Shown here one piece after another: positions 17,182 to 26,415 of a DNA stretch of 64,000 bases (the first letter of the stretch is position 1; the number at the start of each line of letters is the position of its first letter). A program made the translations under genes and the position numbers. The notes beneath the pieces were generated by a model. That model was given only the letters and a program-made list of their open reading frames with translations, ran no database searches and was not told the origin of the DNA. The DNA comes from Pseudaminobacter soli (ex Li et al. 2025) (GTDB taxonomy: Bacteria; Pseudomonadota; Alphaproteobacteria; Rhizobiales; Rhizobiaceae), in NCBI RefSeq assembly GCF_029892515.1, contig NZ_JARXVF010000006.1, forward strand, positions 62,001-126,000. The letters are read 5' to 3'.

Positions 17182-18138
17182 CTATCGGAGCCTTCTGTAA
17201 ACCATTTTCGCTGATACGAGGTCCGCCAAACCGGACCCAACGGCTTTAAAACAGGTTATTTCGTCGTCGCTCCCCCGCGCAGGCTGACTTGTCTTACAGA
17301 GCTGAGCCAGGGTGCCACGCACGGTCTCTTTGGATATGATGCCATGTTCGATCGGCTGTACAATATCGCCAGCCTCGTGAAATGCCTCCGTAGTGTCGAT
17401 ATAAAGGGAAGCACGACGAATAACATCATCATCGGCTTCGCGCATTTGCGGTGTAAAAGCGCCGATCAGATCGACATGTGTTCCCGGCTGCAGCCAGGCT
17501 CCCCTGACAATAGGAGTGGTCGCGAGCGTTGCGGTGCTGACAATATCAGCACTCTTCACTGCGCGCTCGAGGTCGTCAGCCACACTTGCCCGAAAACCTT
17601 GGTTCACGAGTTGGTCCGTCAGACGGCGAGCCGCATCAGGATTTATGTCCCAAACCGCTACCGTCTCGATCGGGCGGACCGCTTGGTAGGCTTCTGGAAT
17701 GAGGCTTCCCACCCTCCCAGCACCGAGCACCAAGAGTTTTGAGGAATCTGGCCGGGACAGATAGGAGGCTGCAAGTGCAGAAGTTGCAGCAGTGCGACGC
17801 CCCGTGATTGTGTTTCCGTCCATGAGGGCTAGTTGCTCACCGGTTAAACCATCAAAAAGAATGTAAGTCGAGACCAACCCTGGCAACTCTCTCGCAGCAT
17901 TGCCGGGAACAACGGTTACAAGTTTCACCCCAAGGTATGAGCGCCCCTTGCCCGGGTCCGTCCAAGCTGGCATCAACAGCAGCGTCGCATCAAGTTCTCC
18001 CTCGCGAGTGAGGGTGTGATGGTGACGCTCAGGCAGCTGGCAACCTTCGATGAATCCGTGGCGAAGTGCCTCGACCAAACCGTCGAATGGCAGTTGACGG
18101 GTAGTTTGCGCCGCGTCCAGAATTACTAAGCCTCCCAA
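17182..18138 (-). CDS. Ornithine cyclodeaminase / mu-crystallin family protein
   Basis: A 318-residue NAD(P)-binding protein of the OCD/mu-crystallin family. It has the SYLGVKLVTVVPGN and DGNTITGRRTAATSALAASYL segments, the Rossmann motif LLVLGAGRVGSLIPEAY near residue 130, and HVDLIGAFTPQMREADDDVI. Members are ornithine or lysine cyclodeaminases, or ketimine reductases such as delta1-piperideine-2-carboxylate reductase. TTG 18138 has GGAG seven bases before it and gives the family length; the frame to 18252 does not look conserved. Its position beside a pipecolate-oxidase-like gene favours a ketimine reductase role, which is inference. Confidence 0.85.
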   Translation of the reverse strand: MGGLVILDAAQTTRQLPFDGLVEALRHGFIEGCQLPERHHHTLTREGELDATLLLMPAWTDPGKGRSYLGVKLVTVVPGNAARELPGLVSTYILFDGLTGEQLALMDGNTITGRRTAATSALAASYLSRPDSSKLLVLGAGRVGSLIPEAYQAVRPIETVAVWDINPDAARRLTDQLVNQGFRASVADDLERAVKSADIVSTATLATTPIVRGAWLQPGTHVDLIGAFTPQMREADDDVIRRASLYIDTTEAFHEAGDIVQPIEHGIISKETVRGTLAQLCKTSQPARGSDDEITCFKAVGSGLADLVSAKMVYRRLR

Positions 18139-18267
18139 GATATTCTCCTTTTGTGCGAATCTGCATGATGGTCTGCGACCGGTGCTGGCGACGGCGATTA
18201 AGCTTATAGCGCCCGCTTGGCACTCTATCGACCTAACCCAACCCCGCCCCATTCGAACCGGCGAGGT

Positions 18268-19551
18268 TCAAATGCGATTGCTCGCCAGATGAGCGATCTG
18301 CGCGCCGGCTTCATAGTAGAGCTCCTTCAAGCCGCGCAGCGGTGCCGGTTTCATGCCGCTCGTCGGCAGTGGAAGGTCTGCCGGGCTTTTCTCGCCGAGG
18401 ATCAGCAGCGCCAGTTCTCGGCCGAACACCGTTCCCGGTGAGATGCCGCGTCCATTGTAGCCGAAAACACCGACCGCCTCAGGACCGAAATTGTGCAGAC
18501 GCGGAACCGCGTCATCAGTCATGCCGATCTGACCATACCATTCATGGTCAAACTCAATGCCGGCAAGCCGCGGGAAAAGGCGCGTCAACGCCCTTCGCGC
18601 CCAGCCTTTGTGAATGGCGGCGCCACCATGACGCAGGGCGCCGACGGAGCCGAATACCAGCCGACCCGAGCGGTCGAGACGGAACGAAGAGAGGATCGTT
18701 TTTGTATCCCACACGCCCTCCTTGCCGGGCAATATAGTGGCGAGCGTCGCGGCATCGAGAGGCTGCGTGGCGAGATTGAAATAGGGAAGCCGCACTTGTG
18801 CATACTGCGTATCGCGAAATGGTCCCCGGCCATAGGCATCAGTGGCAACAACTAGCCATTGCGCGTCGATGTGTCCTCTCGGGGTGCGAATATCCCAACG
18901 GACACCAATCCGCTCTGCCGAAACGACCGGGGTCGACGTATGGAGGCGCGATCCGGCGGCGCCTGCTGCACGGGCAAGGCCACGGGCGTAGGCCAACGGT
19001 TGCAGCGTCCCCGCCCGTTCGTCGAGCAGGGCGCCGGCATAGGCGCGGGTGCCTACGCGGTCTGCGGTCTCCTGGGCATCGAGCAGGCGCACCGGTGCAC
19101 CGCGTTTCAGCCACTGCGTTTCCCGCTGCCGAAGCTCTTTCAGGCCGGTTGCGCCGACAGCGCAATGAAGCGTGCCCTTGCGATTCAGCTCGCAATCGAT
19201 GTTGTGACGGTCAATAAGAGACATCACCAGCGCCGGCCCTTCGCCCAGCACCTTTAACAAGCGCTCGCCATGTGTTTGGCCAGCCGCAGCCAACACATCG
19301 TCCGGCATCAGCCAAAGACCGGCATTGATGAGTCCGACATTGCGGCCGGCTCCACCGAAGCCGAACTCATACGCTTCTAGAAGAACCACGGATTTGCCGG
19401 CCTCAGCAAGGTGCAGCGCACAGGACAGGCCGGCATAGCCGCCGCCGGCGATGGCCACATCGGCTTGTATGGTCTCTTCCAGCGGCACCGTCACCGGCGC
19501 GGGCGGAGCCGATGCTTCCCACAGGCCGTGGGAGCGAGGATTGTTCAGCAT
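18268..19551 (-). CDS. FAD-dependent oxidoreductase, AmaA/PuuB-like
   Basis: A 427-residue DAO-family flavoprotein with the dinucleotide motif DVAIAGGGYAGLSCALHLAEAG (about 31-52), a GFGGAGRNVGLINAGLW flavin-attachment-type segment, and the C-terminal FAD contact GVFGYNGRGISPGTVFGRELA. Such enzymes oxidise secondary or primary amines: gamma-glutamylputrescine (PuuB) or L-pipecolate (AmaA). Next to it are remnants of an aldehyde dehydrogenase, HglS and a D-2-hydroxyglutarate dehydrogenase, so pipecolate oxidation in lysine catabolism is the better guess. It is intact and overlaps the truncated dehydrogenase by 7 bp. Confidence 0.85.
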   Translation of the reverse strand: MLNNPRSHGLWEASAPPAPVTVPLEETIQADVAIAGGGYAGLSCALHLAEAGKSVVLLEAYEFGFGGAGRNVGLINAGLWLMPDDVLAAAGQTHGERLLKVLGEGPALVMSLIDRHNIDCELNRKGTLHCAVGATGLKELRQRETQWLKRGAPVRLLDAQETADRVGTRAYAGALLDERAGTLQPLAYARGLARAAGAAGSRLHTSTPVVSAERIGVRWDIRTPRGHIDAQWLVVATDAYGRGPFRDTQYAQVRLPYFNLATQPLDAATLATILPGKEGVWDTKTILSSFRLDRSGRLVFGSVGALRHGGAAIHKGWARRALTRLFPRLAGIEFDHEWYGQIGMTDDAVPRLHNFGPEAVGVFGYNGRGISPGTVFGRELALLILGEKSPADLPLPTSGMKPAPLRGLKELYYEAGAQIAHLASNRI

Positions 19552-20048
19552 CTTACCTCCAATTCTGATCCTTCAGGCCGCAGCGCAGCGCACGAGATGA
19601 CGCCGACGACGCAGAGCGGATGCCAGGTTTCCGTCATGCGGTGGCCGGGACGCTCGGTGGCGATGGTGAGGCCGTACAATTGACGCGAAAGGCCGACGGC
19701 GAAATCGCAGATGTCGATCATTTCCTGGACTTCGCCGCGACCTTCCGACGGGATCTTGCCGACCTCGATCGAAACCAGGCGGCCGAGCTCTGCCTTGTGG
19801 GCACGCAGTTCTTCACCCAGCAGGCGCACCAGTTCGCCACGCTTCGGACCCGGCACAGGGCGCCAGGCCTCGAAGGTCTCATGGGCGGCGTCGATGGCCT
19901 TGTTGGCATCGGCTGCCGAGATCGTCTTCAGCGCGGCCAGCTGCTCACTCGACACCGGACTGAGCACCACAAGGTCGCCGCGCGAAAGCACGTCCCCGGC
20001 AACGCCCAGCTTCGCAAGCAGCTCGGCCGTTTCCTTCGCTATCGCCAT
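19545..20048 (-). pseudogene. Truncated aldehyde dehydrogenase (AmaB-like N-terminus)
   Basis: 167 codons start MAIAKETAELLAKLGV and run through FEAWRPVPGPKRGELVRLLG, VSIEVGKIPSEGRGEVQEMIDICDFA and ERPGHRMTETWHPLCVVGVIS. This is the N-terminal third of an antiquitin / aminoadipate-semialdehyde dehydrogenase-type ALDH. The frame then ends in unrelated codons. NAD-binding and catalytic Cys/Glu regions are missing, so it cannot be active. It has its own ribosome site (GAAGGAAATGG) and lies upstream of the FAD oxidase. Confidence 0.85.
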
Positions 20049-20159
20049 GACATTCAGCTTTCCATTTCCTTCATCAAGCGCAGCCTCAGCTGTTCAGAAC
20101 CGCACCACGCCGGTGACGCCGGGCGCCGTCGCCTGCCGGAATTGCGCAGTCATTTCAAT

Positions 20160-20402
20160 TTTCGGGAGTATAGCGGTCGTAAAAATCCTGGTTGCTGCGG
20201 CCGAGCCCTTGTTCGGCGCTGAAGCTGCCGCCATGTTCCTCGACCGCGATCTCCGTCACGAAGCTGCGCAAGCGCGCCGATGAACGCGCCGGCCAGCGGA
20301 CTGCCGGGGAGTTCCCAGATTTCGGCCAGGATTAGGGTGAGCATACCCTGCGGGCCGAGAATGGTACCCAGCCGGTCAATATGATCGGCGGCAAGTGCCA
20401 TT
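20160..20402 (-). pseudogene. Remnants of an FAD-linked D-2-hydroxyacid dehydrogenase
   Basis: The left-reading start (MALAADHIDRLGTILGP) resembles the N-terminus of FAD-linked oxidases. After a frame change the sequence reads RSFVTEIAVEEHGGSFSAEQ, GLGRSNQDFYDRYTPEN and a stop, the conserved C-terminus of D-2-hydroxyglutarate/D-lactate dehydrogenases (HGGSFSAEHG). Nearly 400 central residues are missing. D-2-hydroxyglutarate is the product of HglS, whose damaged gene is next door. A 19-codon scrap (20100-20155) lies between this and the aldehyde dehydrogenase. Confidence 0.65.
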
Positions 20403-21261
20403 AGGCAACCGCCGACAGAGCACAGGCGGCGGCAAGGCACTGTTTGGACGAGGCACGCTCGATGCCGGCGTAGTGTTCGAACTCGTTGAGCACGGCTGCG
20501 CCCAATGCCGCCTCGAACAGCTTCTGGTTCGGGCTGGCCGTGAAGTCCTGCACGGCATCGATGTCGAGCGTACGCGGAGTGAGGTGATTGATGTGCGGGC
20601 CCTTGAAAGACACCACGTCAGCGATCAGGCGGTGGGCGGCGAGCAGGCGCTCGTAAAGCGCATGGTCGACGCTGGCCTGTTCGTGCCAGCGGAATGTGTC
20701 CAGCACTTCGGCCACGAAGCGCTCGCCGTCCTCCGGCGAAAGCCCGTCGTCGCGCTCGGCTTTCTCCACCAGCGCGACGGCGCCGTCGGAGAAAATGCGG
20801 CGCCGGCTGAGGACTTCCCGGGCGGCGTCACGCAGTTGCGGATCGGCGATCAGATCGAGCCGAAGCAGCGAGGTGAACACGCGGAACGGGTTGATCTTGA
20901 GCGCTTCCTCGCCGACCGGACGGAAGGCTGTGGAGTGGACCGGCACGCCGGCCTCGCTAAGATCGTAATAGTCGACGGGAAACATGCCCATGATCGCGAA
21001 CACGCGCCGCATCATGGCCAGTTCGGCCTTGGTGCCGAGGCGGATGGCACCGTGACGCTCCTGCGAGATACGGTCCAGTGTCTCGGTGGCTTCTAGTCTG
21101 GCTCGCAGTCCGGGTTGCCGCTCAAGCATTGTTGCGTTGATGTCGGCGACCAGCCCCATCAGCATGCCATAGGCCAGCACTTCGTTCCGGTACATGGCCG
21201 ACATGGCCGCCGAGAAGGCGGCACGGATGGCATCGCCGGACATGAAAGTGCTGGATAGCAT
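20401..21261 (-). pseudogene. hglS: 2-oxoadipate dioxygenase/decarboxylase with internal deletion
   Basis: The first ~236 residues match HglS/YdcJ (DUF1338): AIRAAFSAAMSAMYRNEV, QERHGAIR with the metal His at residue 70, GVPVHSTAFRPV, INPFRVFTSLLRLDLI and FKGPHINHLTPRTLDID. Directly after DAVQ the frame jumps to SPNQKLFEAALGAAVLNEFE, the last ~45 residues of the family. About 180 residues are removed in frame, including the region expected to hold the third metal ligand (Glu). HglS converts 2-oxoadipate to D-2-hydroxyglutarate in D-lysine catabolism. The 286-residue product is probably inactive. Confidence 0.8.
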
Positions 21262-21332
21262 GGGCTTCGTTCCGAAATGCGGGCGACTTGATGCGCAATT
21301 GTTACTATATCGCGAAACGAAAGCCATGAGTC

Positions 21333-21764
21333 ATGCTGACTTCATCTGAGTTGATATGGAAATTGCATAATCGTGTCTCGAACCCTAACTCCCACTTCGG
21401 CAAGCTGCAGGCCTTCGAGAGCGCCGCGCACCACGGCAGCGTCACTCAGGCCGGGCGTGAGCTGAACCTCACTCAAAGCACGGTCAGCCGTCAGATCAGG
21501 GAGTTGGAAGCCCAGCTTGGCATCGCGCTTTTCGAGCGGGCGCGCCAGCGTGTGGTGCTTTCGGATGCCGGCCGGAAATTGCTGCCGGATGCGCGTAAGC
21601 TGCTGGAGCAGGGCGAGGCGACCATGCTGCGCATCCTGAAGCTTGATCGCCTACGCATACGAGAACCGAACGGGGCCCGCGACGAGTTCCACCTCGCAGC
21701 CGCCGCCCAAAACCTCCGCAAACTCGCAAAGCTGATCCCAATGCCGATGTCGAAAGCGGCGTGA
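21333..21764 (+). pseudogene. LysR regulator N-terminus joined to a transposase tail
   Basis: The first ~98 residues are a LysR winged helix (LQAFESAAHHGSVTQAGREL, NLTQSTVSRQIRELEAQLG, LFERARQRVVLSDAGRKLLP). The frame continues without a stop into RIREPNGARDEFHLAAAAQN, LRKLAKLIPM, which is the C-terminus of an IS1182-like transposase. The ligand-binding domain is gone. The gene is divergent from the broken hglS operon, the position expected for its activator. The chimera could still bind DNA. Confidence 0.75.
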
Positions 21765-21875
21765 GAGGCCAAGGCCTCTACGCGCTTGAGATCGGCAACC
21801 TACCGAGCGCGCTCGCCAGTCGACCTTTTCAACGAAATCCGAGATTGCTTATGGAGTAACCGATTACTTCGGCGT

Positions 21876-21903
21876 ATGTGTTCAAATCCCACACGGTCCG
21901 CCA
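21876..21903 (+). other. tRNA 3'-end-like fragment
   Basis: The stretch contains GTGTTCAAATCCCACAC followed by GGTCCGCCA, resembling a T-arm plus acceptor end with CCA. No matching 5' half with D-arm or anticodon arm was found upstream. Such 3' tRNA pieces are typical att-site duplications left by integrated elements. The T-stem is imperfect, so the call is tentative. The rest of 21765-22095 shows only IS-end-like sequence. Confidence 0.35.
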
Positions 21904-22095
21904 TAACCGCCGAACGCCCTCTATAGTTCGCTATTGTCGCCGATTACCGCATTCCACCAGATGAGATAGCAAGCAGGCCACGCCGCCGTTTCTACGCTAT
22001 AGCCCGATTTATCTTCATGATCAGCGACGGCATCCAGCACGCCATTGCGACCGGCCTGCTAAGACAACCCAGCCCAGAGCGGGTTAACAAGCTTG

Positions 22096-22935
22096 CTACC
22101 CTAGCAATCTGTAGATCCAGAATGCCTCGCTATGGTCAACCAGTTCGTTGAGTTTTGCGGGTGGCAGGCCGGTAACCCGCCGAACCTCCCTCCCAAGATG
22201 GGATTGATCGGAAAATCCACTCTCAGTCGCGATGGCCGCGAAATTCAAGCGTTCCCCATTCGACATCTGGGCAGCATGCGAAATTGCATTCTCAACTCGG
22301 GCATAGAGTTGAAGGTCTCGCAAGCTCTGGCCTGTCCAGTATTTGACCAAACGCTGTACCGACCTCCGCCCGGTTATCCCGGCGGTTGATACCGTCCGCG
22401 TGGCAAGCAGCGCCAGCCAGCTTCGGACATCGGAAGCTTGCTGCGCATGTTCATTGTCCCAGAGGGAGTTCAGCAGATGATGAACTTGGGCGAACGGGTC
22501 CCGGCCCAATTGCATGGTCGCCAGCTGATCCAACCCGACCCCCGATATCACATTCTCCAAGGGGAGAACGGAGCCGACATATTGTTCGATCTTAATGTCG
22601 AGCAGGCGCGCCAACGCTTCAGGATAAAAACTAACGGTCAGCGCGTGGACGGCCCCAGGAGACCAACTGACGGAGGGGCTTCGTGTCGGACCTGAGAAAA
22701 TGACTTTGGGAAGCGGGTTGCCGAGCGTTGGAACATGCTCTCCGGAGCCTTCGACCATGTGCAATTGGCCGTCCAGTATCCATGAGATGGAAGGGAATGG
22801 CGTCGCCGGATAATAGTTAAACCGATCCGCATCGCTTAACTGAACGTCGCGCGTATCGCGCTCCACTGCGAGATATACGCAATCACCAAGAGAGCGCCCA
22901 GGGCTATGCAGTGTCGCGTACTCAACTCGTTTCAT
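22096..22935 (-). CDS. AraC-family transcriptional regulator
   Basis: A 279-residue regulator. The N-terminal ~170 residues hold an effector-binding region (FPSISWILDGQLHMVEGSG, then SVSWSPGAVHALTVSFYPEAL). The C-terminal AraC DNA-binding domain includes GRRSVQRLVKYWTGQSLRDL and NFAAIATESGFSDQSHLGRE, the second helix-turn-helix. It is divergent from the acetoacetate-decarboxylase-like gene, 83 bp away, and probably regulates it. No duplicated or missing core motif is seen. Confidence 0.88.
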   Translation of the reverse strand: MKRVEYATLHSPGRSLGDCVYLAVERDTRDVQLSDADRFNYYPATPFPSISWILDGQLHMVEGSGEHVPTLGNPLPKVIFSGPTRSPSVSWSPGAVHALTVSFYPEALARLLDIKIEQYVGSVLPLENVISGVGLDQLATMQLGRDPFAQVHHLLNSLWDNEHAQQASDVRSWLALLATRTVSTAGITGRRSVQRLVKYWTGQSLRDLQLYARVENAISHAAQMSNGERLNFAAIATESGFSDQSHLGREVRRVTGLPPAKLNELVDHSEAFWIYRLLG

Positions 22936-23018
22936 GGCTCATGTCGTTTCGGTTCTATACGCCTCAGCCTCTTCGGTCCCATAGCGGATGGAGAACCGGA
23001 CTATCCACGGGGCATACA

Positions 23019-23852
23019 ATGACGCTCAAGCAGCAACTGTTTCAACGCTTTCCGCTCGACGGCTCTGTTGTCGTCGCTGGCGAGGAGGTGACCACTCCAT
23101 ATCACATTTACGACGGCACAATCCTGTCGCTTGGGGGTACGGTCGACGGGGAGGTCGCTGCCAGATTTCTGGCAGCTGAACATCTTGAGCCTGTGCTGGA
23201 TACAGACGGGCGTGCGCTCGCCGCCATATGGATTTGCGATTTCACCAAAGCCAATCTTGATGCTCATCATGAGCTTCAAATATCTCTATTTGCCACACGG
23301 CGCAAAGTGCAACCGCTGCGGGCGGATGCGTTCTCCTTTCATCGCGCCCTGAACGTCATCCCCGATCTTATGATGGTATGTCATGGTCTGTGGAACAACA
23401 CGCAACGCGTCGTTCGATACAATAGCGAACATTTGCTGCTCAATGCGCGCCTCACAGAGAGCAAGGTGGATTTCTCAGGCGATAACTGGACCTTCGAGTT
23501 CCGGGATGCAGGGGGCGGGTTGATCGCAGAGGGGTCGGTACCTGCCACGCGGCGCCAGCCGGCAGGTGTGGTGTGGAAGATCGCCTGGCAGATGGGACTT
23601 CGAGGCCTGCTGGGTCTTCTGAGAGCGCCCTTCTTCAAGATGCCTGTTGTGAACACAAGACGCCAGGGCGACGTCTGCAATCATGTTTGCACAACCTATA
23701 CCGCTTGCGAAAAGCCGCTGATAAGGGGCGCCGCCGATAGGGACTTGATTGCTATAAGCGAGCCTATTTACGCAGAACTCGATTTCAGGATCAATTTCGT
23801 CCAAGTATTGAGAGATATAGGTTTCATTTTCATGCACCCAATACCCTTTTGA
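23019..23852 (+). CDS. Acetoacetate decarboxylase-superfamily protein
   Basis: A 277-residue protein whose first half shows the ADC-like barrel pattern: TPYHIYDGTILSLGGTVD, then ALAAIWICDFTKANLDAHHE and LQISLFATRR. The second half ends with IRGAADRDLIAISEPIYAEL. It is not clear whether the Schiff-base lysine of true acetoacetate decarboxylase is present, so catalysis is uncertain. ATG 23019 is preferred to the upstream frame, which overlaps the AraC gene. Divergence from the AraC gene suggests an inducible, perhaps secondary-metabolite-related, function. Confidence 0.65.
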   Translation: MTLKQQLFQRFPLDGSVVVAGEEVTTPYHIYDGTILSLGGTVDGEVAARFLAAEHLEPVLDTDGRALAAIWICDFTKANLDAHHELQISLFATRRKVQPLRADAFSFHRALNVIPDLMMVCHGLWNNTQRVVRYNSEHLLLNARLTESKVDFSGDNWTFEFRDAGGGLIAEGSVPATRRQPAGVVWKIAWQMGLRGLLGLLRAPFFKMPVVNTRRQGDVCNHVCTTYTACEKPLIRGAADRDLIAISEPIYAELDFRINFVQVLRDIGFIFMHPIPF

Positions 23853-24070
23853 ACAAGAAAAAGTTCCCATGATCCCTACGAGCGCTATGGGAAATGAAAT
23901 GTCGGCTTTTGTCTATCCGCCTTCGGCATTCACCAAGCGGCATAGAAACTTGCTGATTCAACGCAGCAATCCGATATGGTCTGATGTAGCATAGCGGTAG
24001 ATTCGAACCTTTGAAGGCAATTGTCCGCGAGCTGACACAGCTCGCAAAAACCATTTGTGGAGTGCGTATC

Positions 24071-24523
24071 TTGTCTAGCAGGATCAATTATTATCGCGCG
24101 GCACCAGTGGCGATGAAGGCGATGATGGCTCTGGAAGAAGCCACGAAGACCCTTTCACTCCGGAAGTCTATACGCGAACTCATCAAGATGCGTGTGTCAC
24201 AGATCAACGGTTGCGCATACTGTCTCAACCTTCATGCCGCAGAAGCGCGCGCGGCGGGAATTTCGCAGCAAAAACTGGATGTTTTGGTTGCCTGGAGGGA
24301 AAGCCCCGCTTTCGATGAGAAAGAGCGGGCTGCACTTACTTGGGCCGAAGCTCTAACGCGGCTGGAGACATCTGGCGCTCCAGATTCTGATTACAGCACA
24401 TTGGCGGCGGCTTTCGATGAGTGCGAACAGGTTGAGCTGACCCTCGTCATCACAACAATAAATGCTTGGAACCGCTTTGCCGTGGGCTTCCGTTCACAAC
24501 ATCCCGTCGATCAGTCGACATAG
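24071..24523 (+). CDS. AhpD-like carboxymuconolactone decarboxylase-family protein
   Basis: A 150-residue protein with the AhpD redox motif INGCAYCLNLHAAEARAAG (CxxC plus His, about residues 47-58), preceded by LRKSIRELIKMRVSQ and followed by DEKERAALTWAEAL. These proteins reduce peroxides or adduct intermediates in stress responses. TTG 24071 has GGAG eight bases upstream and gives family length; the frame to 24011 is unlikely to be coding. A weakly structured 218-bp gap precedes it. Confidence 0.82.
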   Translation: MSSRINYYRAAPVAMKAMMALEEATKTLSLRKSIRELIKMRVSQINGCAYCLNLHAAEARAAGISQQKLDVLVAWRESPAFDEKERAALTWAEALTRLETSGAPDSDYSTLAAAFDECEQVELTLVITTINAWNRFAVGFRSQHPVDQST

Positions 24524-24688
24524 ACCTCAATGGAGCGACGACCGACCACTTCCCACCCCATCGGAGCCATTCGCTCGTGCCTCAATTTAGAGGGCTATAG
24601 CGTAGGTGTAGTTCTCCGTTTCGTCGGCTTCGGCCCGCCAAACACATGGATACAGGCTTGGACGGAAGCCGGTCTTTGATGGGGTTGT

Positions 24689-25299
24689 CTATGCCTCCGC
24701 TCGATTGCAGCGGACGGATTTCGGGCGTGCGCAGGCAAGCATGCGGTTGAGGACGGCGCAGCCGATGGCAACTTCCGTCTGCTGAGCGTGAAACGACCGA
24801 GCCCGAAGACGTCGCCCGATGATGGACTTGTATCGTCCGATGGCGGTCTCGACCAGCGCGCGCCTGCCGTAGCCGGTGGAAGCCTGCCATTTCATCCGGC
24901 CGTCTCTGATGATTGCCGCGATATGCTTGTCCCTTTGGCCGGGCGGTTGATCGCCGGTCGGTTCGACCGCGTTGACGCGTGGCGGAATGACGATGGGACG
25001 GCGAGCGCCAGCCCCATCATTTGCAGCACCGATGCCAGCAGGCCTTCGGCTTGGCGCAGCCGCAGGCCGAACACCAGGCCCAGCGTCAAGGCGGTCTCGA
25101 TCGCAAGATCGGAATAACGGTGCTCGCTACCACGTGTAGTTCGACGTGGAGCAACCCACATCGTAAGCGCCTGAGGCGTCAGCCATAGGGTTAAGCTGCC
25201 ACGTCGGCGCAGCCCAGCCTCATATTCCGGCCAATTCGTCACCTTGAATTTCATCTTGTCGATGCGATGGCGGCAGGCGGCATTGTGTTTGAAAGGCAT
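24689..25299 (-). pseudogene. Dead IS5-family transposase
   Basis: The 5' part (25299 to ~24990: MPFKHNAACRHRIDKMKFKV, NWPEYEAGLRRRGSLTLWLT, YSDLAIETALTLGLVFGL) and the 3' part (~24960-24689: RDGRMKWQASTGYGRRAL, ETAIGRYKSIIGRRLRARSF, VAIGCAVLNRMLACARP) belong to one IS5-type transposase. They are in different frames, and the middle with most of the DDE core is deleted. No terminal inverted repeats were recognised. Confidence 0.75.
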
Positions 25300-25719
25300 G
25301 ACTGCGACAGACCAGTTATTGAGATCCCCGCACGACTACATCATGATCGGTGATCCGTGCACCAACGCCCCGCCGGAACTGAAACGTCGTTTCCCGGAAC
25401 TGGCCGCCAGACAAGGCAATGCACAAAAGCAGTGGTATTCGATTGAGATAACCTGAACGTAATCCAGGTCTGCTCGGTGACTTCGAACTGGACTGATCTT
25501 CCCCTGAATAACGGCTCCACGGTCGCGCACGGCTCCGGAGAGCTTCGCCACCCGCGTACAACTGCGACCCGCAGCGTATTCCTTGGTGATGGCTGCTTTC
25601 GGGCAACGGCAAAGCTTCCCCCTACGGCCGACATTAGGCGCAAAGGGGTCATTGGCAACGCGGATGGTGGAAGTCACCTCGCGCCATCACGTACAAACCC
25701 GGATGCCTGCAATGGCCCC
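25300..25719. other. Gap without recognised gene
   Basis: 420 bp between the dead IS5 transposase and scpB. Several short frames exist on both strands, but none has a recognisable motif, ribosome site or coding-like composition. I see no feature to report. Confidence 0.4.
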
Positions 25720-26415
25720 TCACTCGTCCCCAATCCCGCCGCCTGCCAGCCCTGGCGCAAGGTCGCCCGCGAGCAACGCTTCTTTTGCCAGCAATCCAGC
25801 ATCTTCGAGTGCTTCGATGTCCGGAAGGTCGCGCAGGGTCTCCATACCGAAGGCGGACAGGAAGGTTTTCGTCGTCACATAGGTATAGGGCGCCCCCGGC
25901 GTCGGGCTGCGCGGTCCCGATGCAATGAGGCCGGCGTTGCGCAGGGCGCCGATCGTGTCGCGGCTGACATCCTTGCCGAAGATCTTTGTGAGCTCGCTGC
26001 GGGTGACCGGCTGGAAATACCCCACCGCCATCAGCACCATCGCCTCGAACTCCGACAGAGCCGCGGCGGTCGAGCGGGTGGGTGCGGATGCGGCGCGAAT
26101 GGTGCCGGAAAATCGGCTCCGGGTGCGGTGCTGCCAGCCACCGGCGACCGAAACCAGCTCATAGGGCCGGTCGCGCAGTTCTTCCCTGAGATCGTCGATC
26201 AGCAGATCGATGCTGCAGTTCCTGCCTACAACGCGGGCCAGCGCCTCGCGGCTGACCGGCTCTCCGGCAGCGAAGACGACCGCCTCGACGCGCAGCATCC
26301 ATTCGCGCCATCGCAGTTCCGGAGGCAGGTCCTCCAACTCGCGATCGAACAACACATCGTGTTGCGGATCGTCGACCGACTCCTTCTTTGCTGTGCTCGA
26401 CCCGGCCACGGTCAT
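25720..26415 (-). CDS. scpB: ScpB-like segregation and condensation protein
   Basis: ScpB is the winged-helix kite subunit of the SMC-ScpA condensin. The 231-residue frame has the typical [20 protein letters not shown] and [20 protein letters not shown], then the second winged helix: [44 protein letters not shown] and [20 protein letters not shown]. No scpA or smc gene is nearby. ATG 26415 overlaps the stop of the DUF1403 gene (ATGA), so the two are coupled. Element-borne ScpB homologues of this kind are common in rhizobial accessory replicons and may act in element maintenance. Confidence 0.85.
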   Translation of the reverse strand: MTVAGSSTAKKESVDDPQHDVLFDRELEDLPPELRWREWMLRVEAVVFAAGEPVSREALARVVGRNCSIDLLIDDLREELRDRPYELVSVAGGWQHRTRSRFSGTIRAASAPTRSTAAALSEFEAMVLMAVGYFQPVTRSELTKIFGKDVSRDTIGALRNAGLIASGPRSPTPGAPYTYVTTKTFLSAFGMETLRDLPDIEALEDAGLLAKEALLAGDLAPGLAGGGIGDE

